The position numbers were made by a program, and so were the translations under genes. Positions 25,994 to 33,104 of a DNA stretch of 64,000 bases are shown one piece after another. Location: the NCBI RefSeq assembly GCF_047468865.1, contig NZ_JBLGTV010000002.1:1-64000 (forward strand), read 5' to 3'. Every line of letters begins with the position of its first letter. The stretch's first letter is position 1. Source of the stretch: Castellaniella hirudinis_A. Lineage in GTDB: Bacteria; Pseudomonadota; Gammaproteobacteria; Burkholderiales; Burkholderiaceae_B. The notes beneath the pieces are model-generated. The model ran no database searches, was not told the DNA's origin, and was given only the letters and a program-made list of their open reading frames with translations.

Positions 25994-27247
25994 CTATCCC
26001 ACGATCTCGCCGTGGCGCACCACCCGCCTGCAACGCGGCAAGCCCATCCAATACGCCAACTCCGCCGGGCTATCGACATCCCACACCACAAAATCTGCCA
26101 AATGGCCCACGGCCAGGCGGCCGGTGACGTCCGGCGCCCCCAGGGCATCGGCGGCATGGCGCGTGACGCCGTCCAGGGCTTCGGCGACCGTCAGCTTGAA
26201 CAAGGTGCAGGCCATGTTCATCATCAGCAGCAGCGAGGTCGCGGGCGAGGTGCCCGGATTGCAATCCGTGGCCAGCGCCATGGGCACCCCATGGCGGCGC
26301 AGCAGCCCGATGGGCGGCAGATGGGTATCGCGCAGGAAATAATAAGCGCCCGGCAGCAGCACCGCCACCATGCCGGCCTGGCGCATGGCCAGGACGCCGG
26401 CCTCGTCCAGCCATTCCAGGTGATCCGCCGACAGCGCCCCATAGCGGGCCGCCAGCGCGGTGCCGCCCAGCAGGGACAACTGTTCGGCGTGCATTTTCAC
26501 TGGCAGGCCACGCTGCGTGGCGGCCTGCAAAACCCGTTCCGACTGCGCCAGATTGAAACCGATGCCTTCGCAAAACACATCCACCGCATCGACCAGACCC
26601 TCGTCCTGCAAGGCGGGCAGCATGACATCGCACACCCGGGCGATATAGTCGTCGGCCCGGCCCGCGTATTCCGGCGGCAAAGCGTGCGCCCCCAGAAACG
26701 TGGTGCGCACGGTCACCGGCCGCGCCTGCCCCAGGCGGCGGGCAACACGCAGCATCTTGCGTTCGGTGGCCAAATCCAGCCCATAGCCGGACTTGATCTC
26801 GATGGCGGTCACCCCTTCGGCGCGCAGGGCATCCAGGCGCACCAACGCCTGCTCGAATAAAGCGTCTTCGTCGGCCGCGCGGGTGGCCCGCACGCTGGAG
26901 ACAATCCCCCCGCCCTGGCGGGCGATGTCTTCGTAGCTGGCCCCGGCCAGCCGCAGAGCGAACTCGTCGGCCCGCTGGCCGCCATGCACCAAGTGCGTGT
27001 GGCAGTCGATCAGGCCGGGGGTGACCCAGGCACCTTGCAGGTCGTGCGTCGCATCCCCGGCCACCGGGGCGGGGGCTTGGCCGGCCGTCCCGATCCAGGC
27101 AATGCGGCGGCCTTCGGTGACCATATCGGACGCCGGCACGGGCCCGGCCTGCCAGCCGGGCGGCACCAGGCGCAGGTTTTTCCACAACACGCGGCGGGCT
27201 GATCCAGCATCCAGGGCGTTGACGCAGGGGGTTTGACCGGAAGACAT
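25994..27247 (-). CDS. hutI: imidazolonepropionase
   Basis: HutI hydrolyses imidazolone-5-propionate to N-formimino-L-glutamate, the HutG substrate. It is an amidohydrolase of 417 residues. Metal-site motifs are GLIDCHTHLVHGGQRADEF (HxH), KMHAEQLSLLGG and ALATDCNPGTSP. Substrate-contact regions such as EIKSGYGLDLATERKML are also present. It is read on the opposite strand to hutUH and has its own operator TTGTATAGACAA at 27262-27273, 15 bp before the start codon, so repression is expected to be direct. Confidence 0.96.
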   Translation of the reverse strand: MSSGQTPCVNALDAGSARRVLWKNLRLVPPGWQAGPVPASDMVTEGRRIAWIGTAGQAPAPVAGDATHDLQGAWVTPGLIDCHTHLVHGGQRADEFALRLAGASYEDIARQGGGIVSSVRATRAADEDALFEQALVRLDALRAEGVTAIEIKSGYGLDLATERKMLRVARRLGQARPVTVRTTFLGAHALPPEYAGRADDYIARVCDVMLPALQDEGLVDAVDVFCEGIGFNLAQSERVLQAATQRGLPVKMHAEQLSLLGGTALAARYGALSADHLEWLDEAGVLAMRQAGMVAVLLPGAYYFLRDTHLPPIGLLRRHGVPMALATDCNPGTSPATSLLLMMNMACTLFKLTVAEALDGVTRHAADALGAPDVTGRLAVGHLADFVVWDVDSPAELAYWMGLPRCRRVVRHGEIVG

Positions 27248-27261
27248 GCAGCCCTCTTTAT

Positions 27262-27273
27262 TTGTATAGACAA
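27262..27273. promoter_or_regulatory. HutC-type operator before hutI
   Basis: TTGTATAGACAA (read leftward, TTGTCTATACAA) lies immediately upstream of the hutI ATG. It differs by one base from the perfect palindrome before hutU and is nearly identical to the site before the importer operon (ATGTCTATACAA). Confidence 0.7.
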
Positions 27274-27515
27274 TAAGCCATTATGCCTGCCTGCCGCCTG
27301 CGCGGCAAGGCCGATCCGCCGAACGCAATGCCGGTTTGTGCAGGCCATGATACGGATCGGCTTGCCCAGATACCTGCCTGTTTGAGCCCTGCCCGCCGTC
27401 TGCGCGGCTGAACGGCCCCACGCACCGCCCCGGTGGCGCACTGTGTATCATTGAACAAGACCGCAGGCTTTGTATTCAGGCTTTGTACCCAAACCCAGAC
27501 GCACAGGCTCATCCC

Positions 27516-28244
27516 ATGACGACCCGTCCCGCTCTTCCCACCGCCCTGGCCCCCACCGGCACGCTGCGCGCCGCCATCAATATCGGCAATCCCCTGCTGG
27601 CCAGGCAAGACCCCGGCACCCAGGAAGTCCATGGCATCTCCATCGACCTGGCCCAGGCGCTGGCCGGGCAACTGGGCCTGCCGCTGACATTGCAGGTATT
27701 CAAGACCGCCGGCGAATCCGTGCGCGCCGTGGGCGACGGCCAGGCCGATCTCGGTTTTTTTGCCATCGATCCGGTGCGCGGCGAGAAAATCGCATTCACC
27801 GCGCCCTACGCCCTGATCGAAGGCTACTACCTGGTTCGGGAAGACTCGCCCATCCGCCGCAACCCGCAGGTGGATCAGGCGGGCAACCGGGTGGTGGTGG
27901 GCCAAGGCAGCGCCTACGATCTGTTCCTGACGCGCCACCTGCAAGCCGCGCAAATCATACGGGCGCCTTCGTCGCAGGCGGTGGTGTCCACTTTCCTGTC
28001 CCAGGGCTGGGAAGTCGCCGCCGGGGTCAGGCAGCAGCTGGAAGCCGACACCCAGTCTCTGACCGGGTTGCGGCTGCTGGACGAACGCTTCATGGTCATC
28101 CAGCAGGCCATGGGGGTGGCCAAGGCCCGCGGCAATGCCGCAGCGGATTTTCTGGACGATTTTGTCGCCCGGATGAAAGCCAGCGGTGCCATCGCGCAAT
28201 CATTGGCGCGGCACCGGGTGACCGGGGTGTCGGCCGCCGTCTAG
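27516..28244 (+). CDS. family 3 solute-binding-fold protein without a signal peptide
   Basis: This 242-residue protein has the family 3 solute-binding fold (GTLRAAINIGNPLLARQD, GISIDLAQALAGQLGLPLTL, ADLGFFAIDPVRGEKIAFTA, ending in FLDDFVARMKASGAIAQSL). The ATG at 27516 gives no signal peptide. Reading upstream in frame (TTG at 27483 and beyond) adds no hydrophobic segment either. It is therefore probably cytoplasmic, or exported by an unusual route. No permease or ATPase gene is adjacent. Signal-less proteins of this type exist in other Burkholderiales. It might act as an intracellular amino acid binder or a decayed transporter part. It is read away from hutI. Confidence 0.75.
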   Translation: MTTRPALPTALAPTGTLRAAINIGNPLLARQDPGTQEVHGISIDLAQALAGQLGLPLTLQVFKTAGESVRAVGDGQADLGFFAIDPVRGEKIAFTAPYALIEGYYLVREDSPIRRNPQVDQAGNRVVVGQGSAYDLFLTRHLQAAQIIRAPSSQAVVSTFLSQGWEVAAGVRQQLEADTQSLTGLRLLDERFMVIQQAMGVAKARGNAAADFLDDFVARMKASGAIAQSLARHRVTGVSAAV

Positions 28245-28291
28245 CTGAGTAAACGCCTCCATCGCACTAGGATCGAGATCTTCTGCTTAAC

Positions 28292-28316
28292 TACCATTAT
28301 TTGGTATATATTGGTA
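28292..28316. promoter_or_regulatory. parDE operator-like repeats
   Basis: TACCATTATTTGGTA at 28292-28306 has TACCA/TGGTA dyad ends, and TTGGTA repeats at 28301 and 28311 with a 10-bp period. They lie 20-45 bp before the parD ATG, where an autorepressing ParD or ParDE complex would bind. Confidence 0.5.
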
Positions 28317-28336
28317 CCCCAACAGGAGATTACATC

Positions 28337-28579
28337 ATGAGCCGAAATACCTCTGTCACCCTTGGTGAGCACTTCACCAGCTTCATTGATACCCAGGTGC
28401 AAGGCGGTCGCTATGGCAGTGCCAGTGATGTCGTCCGGGCGGGGTTACGGTTGCTGGAAGAGCACGAAACCAAGGTACGCGCCTTGCAAGAAGCACTCAA
28501 TGCGGGCCTTGAGTCTGGCGAACCGCGCCCGTTCGATAGCGAAGCGTTCCTGAGCCGGATGCACGCCGAGCATGGCTAA
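28337..28579 (+). CDS. parD: ParD-family type II antitoxin
   Basis: This 80-residue ribbon-helix-helix antitoxin starts at the ATG at 28337 (MSRNTSVTLGEHFTSFIDTQ). The DNA-binding strand NTSVTLGEHF is followed by GRYGSASDVVRAGLRLLEEHE, the typical ParD helix pair, and a C-terminal toxin-binding tail ending SRMHAEHG. It would neutralise the ParE-like toxin whose start overlaps its stop by 8 nt. CAGGAG precedes the start. It belongs to a small mobile-looking segment with an IS remnant. Confidence 0.9.
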   Translation: MSRNTSVTLGEHFTSFIDTQVQGGRYGSASDVVRAGLRLLEEHETKVRALQEALNAGLESGEPRPFDSEAFLSRMHAEHG

Positions 28580-28859
28580 GCCTTATCGGCTGTCACCACT
28601 GGCCGAAGCCGACCTTGAGGAAATCTGGCTGTATACGGCCAAACGCTGGTCGATGGAACAAGCGGATACCTATCACCGCAACTTTGTCGAAGCATTTGAA
28701 GGGCTCGCCGCTGGCCTCAAGCAGGGCCGCCCCTCGGGGTTGCCAGACTTCCAGAAATACCTATGCGGCTCGCATGTCATTTACTTCCTAATGTACGCCG
28801 ACCGCTTGGATGTCATCCGCATCTTGCATCAACGCCAAGATGTAGAGCGGCATTTGTAG
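28572..28859 (+). CDS. parE: ParE/RelE-family toxin
   Basis: This 95-residue toxin has the ParE pattern: YRLSPLAEADLEEIWLYTAKRW at the N-terminus, a middle helix pair, then PSGLPDFQKYLCGSHVIYFLMY and a C-terminal VIRILHQRQDVERHL. Characterised ParE toxins inhibit DNA gyrase. The gene overlaps parD by 8 nt, as usual for such modules. It appears complete and intact, so the pair may still work as an addiction or stress module. Confidence 0.9.
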   Translation: MAKPYRLSPLAEADLEEIWLYTAKRWSMEQADTYHRNFVEAFEGLAAGLKQGRPSGLPDFQKYLCGSHVIYFLMYADRLDVIRILHQRQDVERHL

Positions 28860-28889
28860 CCTAAACGCCAGCGCTAGAGCATTTTCGAT

Positions 28890-29182
28890 TTATTTATTTA
28901 CGTATCCGCATGAAGCAAAGTAATTGGCGCATTCTGCGGGCGTAAACAGCTCCAGCACCCTGCCGATTTCGTTCCACAGATCGTCCACGGTCCGTTTGGC
29001 GGCTTTGCGTAATAGGGCCTTGAGTTTGGAGAACATCTTCTCGATCGGGTTGAGGTCCGGCGAATACGGCGGCAGGTAACGCAGCGAGGCACCGGCTGCT
29101 TCGATGGCCGCTCTGACGCCTTGAGCCTTATGAGAAGACAGGTTGTCGGCCACGACGATATCACCCGGTTGCAGCGTGGGGC
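28890..29182 (-). pseudogene. IS630-family transposase, 3' remnant
   Basis: This is the C-terminal part of an IS630-type DDE transposase. The readable frame begins near 29182 with a PTLQPGDIVVADNLSSHK-like stretch (Asp of the second catalytic position), followed by YLPPYSPDLNPIEKMFSKLK with the final Glu, and ends VNK at 28890. More than half of the usual gene is missing: upstream of about 29182 the frame stops resembling a transposase and changes into the intron-like sequence. It is dead on its own. It lies convergently just past parE. Confidence 0.85.
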
Positions 29183-29374
29183 ATCTGAGGCAATACGAGT
29201 TGCATCGACATGGCGAGTCATACTCCTTCTTGTTCGATCCTTCGCCGCCTCGCCCTCAGCCTTTCCAGCCCGCGCGTTCGACGACTACGATGACCTCTGC
29301 TGAGTCCTCGCTCCGGCTCGACGCCGCTTATGGCGGGACTTGCACCCGCAGGAGTGCGCCCATGCTGGGCGCAC
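29183..29374 (-). mobile_element. group II intron 5' remnant (probable)
   Basis: Read leftward from 29374, this stretch starts GTGCGCCCAGCATGGGCGCA, a GUGCG start with an immediate hairpin, followed by GGTGCAAGTCCCGCC and further purine-rich structured sequence. This resembles the 5' domain I of bacterial group II introns as I remember them. The 5' boundary lies right after the ssb terminator hairpin and its T-run; group IIC introns are known to insert at that kind of site. The intron is cut after about 190 nt by the IS630 remnant, with no maturase gene. The family call is from memory and needs an alignment. Confidence 0.55.
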
Positions 29375-29378
29375 AAGG

Positions 29379-29414
29379 AAAAACCCAGTAGCCTCAACGA
29401 GCTACTGGGTTTTT
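29379..29414. terminator. bidirectional intrinsic terminator after ssb
   Basis: There is a perfect 14-bp inverted repeat: AAAAACCCAGTAGC (29379-29392) and GCTACTGGGTTTTT (29401-29414), with the 8-nt loop CTCAACGA. Runs of T flank the stem on both strands. It lies 26 bp past the ssb stop and would end ssb transcription leftward and also block rightward read-through. Confidence 0.92.
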
Positions 29415-29439
29415 TTAACACTCACAAGGAGGGTAGACC

Positions 29440-29919
29440 TTAGAACGGAATATCGTCGTCCATATCGGCCAGGTTGCTGGCCGGGGCCGCCGCCGGGGCG
29501 GCGGGCCGTTGCTGCTGCTGCGGGGCGCGGCGGGCGGGCGGCTGCGAAAAGCCGGCATCGCCGCCTGCTTCGCCGGCCGAGTCCCGGCCGCCCAGCATTT
29601 GCATCTGGTCGGCCACGATTTCCGTGCTGTAGCGGTCGGCGCCGGTATCCTTGTCTTGCCATTTGCGCGTCTTCAGGCGGCCCTCGACATAAACAGCGCG
29701 GCCCTTGCGCAGGTATTCGCCGGCGATTTCAGCCAGGCGGTTATAGAACACGACACGGTGCCATTCGGTTTCCTCGCGGCGTTCGCCGGTGGATTTGTCC
29801 TTCCATTGGCTGGTCGTGGCGATGGACACATTGCAGATGGCGGCGCCATCCGGGCTGTAGCGGACCTCCGGGTCGCGCCCCAGATTACCGACGAGAATGA
29901 CTTTGTTGACTGAGGCCAT
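29440..29919 (-). CDS. ssb: single-stranded DNA-binding protein
   Basis: This 159-residue SSB starts MASVNKVILVGNLGRDPEVR and has an N-terminal OB-fold with WKDKSTGERREETEWHRVVF and YVEGRLKTRKWQDKDTG. A Gly/Gln/Pro-rich linker follows, and the acidic tail DDDIPF recruits repair and replication proteins. It acts as a tetramer in replication and repair. The gene reads leftward into a strong terminator. In many Burkholderiales ssb directly follows the MFS gene that is divergent from uvrA; here a dpp operon separates them. Confidence 0.97.
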   Translation of the reverse strand: MASVNKVILVGNLGRDPEVRYSPDGAAICNVSIATTSQWKDKSTGERREETEWHRVVFYNRLAEIAGEYLRKGRAVYVEGRLKTRKWQDKDTGADRYSTEIVADQMQMLGGRDSAGEAGGDAGFSQPPARRAPQQQQRPAAPAAAPASNLADMDDDIPF

Positions 29920-30329
29920 GGTGGGAATCCTGTGATTTGATCAATGTATGTGCTTGCCATTATCGGGGATCGGCCCGCCGCCTGTCCCGGCGGAGTCGGC
30001 AAAAGTGACATTATCGCCCAATCGGGTTAACCCTGGAAACCGGGCAAAACAGGCCGGGCGGCCCGGCCGCCACCGCCCGGCCTTGCGCGCCATCCGGTTC
30101 GCACAAAAGTAATACCTTCACGCCATCAAGGTAGAACCCAGGCACGTTGTATACACAAAATCTTTGTTCAACAAAAAAACCTGGAAACCGATCGAAAACA
30201 AGCAACCATGCGGGTTTTAACAAAGTTGCACAAATCGGCATTCGGGTAATCCTTGATGCCCTGGGACTACGGCAAACACGCCATTTCATGCTATGTTCTC
30301 GCAGATTCACGCACATCCGCGAGGAGAAA
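29920..30329. other. 410-bp intergenic region between ssb and dppA
   Basis: This divergent gap holds the ssb promoter side (left), a stable hairpin with 11-bp arms at 30051-30061 and 30073-30083 (AGGCCGGGCGG and its complement, no T-run), and the dppA promoter side with a hut-type operator at 30147-30158. After that, AT-rich sequence around 30160-30190 includes the dyad TTGTTCAACAA. No small gene is convincing. Confidence 0.5.
30147..30158. promoter_or_regulatory. HutC-type operator-like site before dppA
   Basis: TTGTATACACAA matches 11 of 12 positions of the hutU palindrome. It lies 171 bp before the dppA ATG in an AT-rich patch of an otherwise GC-rich gap. Such a 12-mer is unlikely by chance at this base composition. 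It may bring dipeptide uptake under a HutC-type repressor. Confidence 0.55.
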
Positions 30330-31928
30330 ATGAAAATTTCCAAACGTACTCTGGGCCTGTCCTTGGTCTCCCTGGCCCTGGCTTTCGGCTCCGCCCAAGC
30401 CGCCACCACCTATGTCTACTGCTCCGAGGGTTCGCCCGAAGGCTTCAACGCCGCGTTCTTCACGTCCGGCACCTCGAATGACGCAATCCACCCCGTCTTT
30501 GACCGCCTGGTCGAATTCAAGCCCGGCAGCACCGAAGTCGTGCCCGGCCTGGCCGAATCCTGGGATGTCAGCGAAGACGGCAAAGCCTATACCTTCCACC
30601 TGCGCAAAGGGGTGAAATTCCACGCCAACAAGGGCTTTACCCCCACCCGCGATTTCAACGCCGACGATGTGGTGTTTTCCTTCCTGCGCCAGTTGGATCC
30701 AAACCACCCGTACCACAAGGTCTCCAACGCCTCGTATCAATATTTCAACGATATGGGCATGGGCGAATTGATCGAAAAGGTCGAAAAGGTCGACGACAAC
30801 ACGGTGCGCTTCGTGCTGACCCGCCCGGAGGCCCCGTTCATCGCCAACCTGGGCATGGACTTCACCTCGATCCAATCGGCTGAATACGCCGATGCCATGA
30901 TGAAGGCCAAGACCCCCACCAAGGTCGATACCGACCCGGTCGGCACCGGCCCCTTCGAATTCGTCACCTACCAGAAAGACGCCCGCATCCTGTACAAGAA
31001 GTTCGAGAACTACTGGGGCGACAAGGCCAAGGTCGACCGCCTGGTGTTCGCCATCACGCCGGATGCCTCGGTGCGCTATGCCAAGCTGCAAAAGAACGAA
31101 TGCCAATCCATGCCGTATCCCAACCCGGCCGACCTGGACGCCATCAAGAAAAACCCGGACGTCCAGCTGATGGAACAAGCCGGCCTGAACGTCGGTTACC
31201 TGTCGTTCAATACCTCCAAGAAACCCTTCGACAACCTGAAGGTGCGCCAGGCCCTGTCCATGGCCATCGACAAGCCCGCCATCATCGAAGCCGTCTTCCA
31301 GGGTGCCGGCCAACCCGCCAAGAACCTGCTGCCGCCTACCATGTGGAGCTACAACGACGATGTCCAGGACTGGCCGCACGATATCGCCAAGGCCAAGGCC
31401 TTGCTGGCCGAAGCCGGCTACCCGGACGGCTTTGAAACCGACCTGTGGGCCATGCCGGTGCAGCGCCCGTACAACCCCAACGCCCGGCGCATGGCCGAAA
31501 TGATCCAGGCCGACTGGGCCAAGATCGGCGTCAAGGCCAAAGTCGTGTCCTACGAATGGGGCGAATACCTGAAACGCACCAAGAACGGCGAACACCAGAC
31601 CATGCTGATCGGCTGGACGGGCGACAACGGGGATCCCGACAACTTCCTGGCCACCCTGTTCAGCTGCGCCGCCGCCAAATCGGGTTCCAACTATTCCCGC
31701 TGGTGCTACCAGCCCTTCGAAGACCTGATCCTGCCCGCCCGCACCACGGCGGATCACGCCAAGCGCGTAGAACTCTACAAGCAGGCGCAGCAGGTCATGC
31801 ACGACCAGGCCCCGGCCGTCATGATCGCGCACTCGACGGTGTTCGAGCCCCTGCGCAAGGAAGTCAAGGGCTACACGGTGTCCCCCCTGGGCCGCCACAC
31901 CTTTGACCAGGTCAGCCTGGAAAAATAA
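30330..31928 (+). CDS. dppA: dipeptide ABC transporter, periplasmic binding protein
   Basis: DppA-type family 5 solute-binding protein, 532 residues, catching di- or oligopeptides (or haem, in some relatives) in the periplasm. A Sec signal (MKISKRTLGLSLVSLALAFGSAQA) precedes TTYVYCSEGSPEGFNAAFFT. Cluster motifs VVPGLAESWDVSEDGKAYTF and HLRKGVKFHANKGF, and later KNECQSMPYPNPADLDAI, are characteristic. GAGGAG lies 5 nt before the ATG at 30330. It heads a five-gene operon and is followed by a hairpin gap before the permease genes. Confidence 0.94.
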   Translation: MKISKRTLGLSLVSLALAFGSAQAATTYVYCSEGSPEGFNAAFFTSGTSNDAIHPVFDRLVEFKPGSTEVVPGLAESWDVSEDGKAYTFHLRKGVKFHANKGFTPTRDFNADDVVFSFLRQLDPNHPYHKVSNASYQYFNDMGMGELIEKVEKVDDNTVRFVLTRPEAPFIANLGMDFTSIQSAEYADAMMKAKTPTKVDTDPVGTGPFEFVTYQKDARILYKKFENYWGDKAKVDRLVFAITPDASVRYAKLQKNECQSMPYPNPADLDAIKKNPDVQLMEQAGLNVGYLSFNTSKKPFDNLKVRQALSMAIDKPAIIEAVFQGAGQPAKNLLPPTMWSYNDDVQDWPHDIAKAKALLAEAGYPDGFETDLWAMPVQRPYNPNARRMAEMIQADWAKIGVKAKVVSYEWGEYLKRTKNGEHQTMLIGWTGDNGDPDNFLATLFSCAAAKSGSNYSRWCYQPFEDLILPARTTADHAKRVELYKQAQQVMHDQAPAVMIAHSTVFEPLRKEVKGYTVSPLGRHTFDQVSLEK

Positions 31929-31939
31929 GGCCTTGCTGC

Positions 31940-31984
31940 CCCGGCCAGCCCGGCGCGCGCTCCGCGTGACCGCCGCTGGCCGGG
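31940..31984 (+). other. intercistronic hairpin after dppA
   Basis: CCCGGCCAGC (31940-31949) pairs perfectly with GCTGGCCGGG (31975-31984) across a 25-nt loop. There is no T-run. Like the hairpin after the amino acid binding-protein gene at 20171, it probably stabilises the binding-protein part of the transcript or trims read-through. Confidence 0.55.
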
Positions 31985-32078
31985 CACTTGCCGGCGCCTG
32001 AATGCTTCCAGGCCCGGCAGACGCTTATTCCTCGCCTGGCATGCGCCGGGCGAGCTCCTATACGGGCCCATCCGCATT

Positions 32079-33104
32079 ATGTTTTTTTTCATACTCAAAC
32101 GCGTCGGGCTGGCCATTCCGACGTTCATCGGCATTACCCTGCTGACTTTCGTCTTCATCCACCTGATCCCCGGCGACCCCGTGCTGATCATGGCGGGCGA
32201 ACGCGGCCTGTCGCCGGAACAGCACGCGGCCATGATGGCGCAACTGGGCCTGGATCAGCCCTGGCTCGTCCAGTACGGGCACTATATCTGGGGCGTGCTG
32301 CACGGCGACCTGGGCACGTCGCTGACGACCCGCGGCCCGATCTGGGAAGAATTCATGCCGCGCTTCCAGGCCACCCTGGAACTCAGCTTCGTGGCCATGT
32401 GTATCGCCCTGGTCATCGGCATCCCCGTGGGCGTGCTGGCCGCCGTCAAGCGCGGCTCCTGGTTCGACCATGCGTCGATCACCGCCGCGCTGGCGGGCTA
32501 TTCCATGCCGGTGTTCTGGTGGGGCCTGATGCTGATCATGCTGGTCTCGGTGCAATGGGACTTGATGCCGGTCTCCGGGCGCGTCAGCGCCGCCTTGTTC
32601 CTGGATCCCAGCGACCCCCTGACCGGCTTCATGCTGATCGACACCTGGCTGTTCGGCGAAGCGGGCGATTTCTGGGACGCCCTGCACCATATTCTGCTGC
32701 CCGCCTTCGTGCTGGGCACGATTCCCCTGGCCGTGATCGTGCGCATGACGCGCTCGTCCATGCTAGAAGTCCTGAACGAAGACTATATCCGCACGGCGCG
32801 CGCCAAGGGCCTGTCGCGCCTGCGCGTGGTGATCGTGCACGCCCTGCGCAACGCCCTGCTGCCCGTGATTACCGTGATCGGCCTGCAAGTGGGGGTGCTG
32901 ATGGTGGGCGCCATCCTGACGGAAACCATTTTCTCCTGGCCGGGCATCGGCCGCTGGCTGATCCAGGGCCTGGCGCAGCGCGACTATCCCGTCGTCCAGG
33001 GCGGGGTGCTGATCGTCGCCACCATCATTATTCTGGTCAATATGCTTGTTGATATTTTGTATGGCTTCGCCGATCCGCGAATTCGCCAGAAACAGGGGCG
33101 ATAA
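32079..33104 (+). CDS. dppB: dipeptide ABC transporter permease
   Basis: DppB-type inner membrane permease, 341 residues with about six membrane segments. It opens MFFFILKRVGLAIPTFIGIT, has FIHLIPGDPVLIMAGERG, and a C-terminal transport domain with EDYIRTARAKGLSRLRVV (the EAA-type ATPase contact) and FSWPGIGRWLIQGL. It pairs with DppC. Its TAA overlaps the dppC ATG by one base (TAATG). Confidence 0.94.
   Translation: MFFFILKRVGLAIPTFIGITLLTFVFIHLIPGDPVLIMAGERGLSPEQHAAMMAQLGLDQPWLVQYGHYIWGVLHGDLGTSLTTRGPIWEEFMPRFQATLELSFVAMCIALVIGIPVGVLAAVKRGSWFDHASITAALAGYSMPVFWWGLMLIMLVSVQWDLMPVSGRVSAALFLDPSDPLTGFMLIDTWLFGEAGDFWDALHHILLPAFVLGTIPLAVIVRMTRSSMLEVLNEDYIRTARAKGLSRLRVVIVHALRNALLPVITVIGLQVGVLMVGAILTETIFSWPGIGRWLIQGLAQRDYPVVQGGVLIVATIIILVNMLVDILYGFADPRIRQKQGR

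Noticed and set aside
24441..26051. 536-codon minus-strand frame opposite hutH
   Set aside because: hutH with its ASG triad is unmistakable; the opposite frame shows no recognisable protein.
28860..29439. Complete IS element or intact intron
   Set aside because: Only the transposase 3' end and about 190 nt of intron-like sequence are present. No maturase gene, paired terminal repeats or full transposase can be read.
30291..31898. 535-codon minus-strand frame opposite dppA
   Set aside because: dppA is complete with signal peptide and ribosome site; the opposite frame is low-complexity and covers nothing else.
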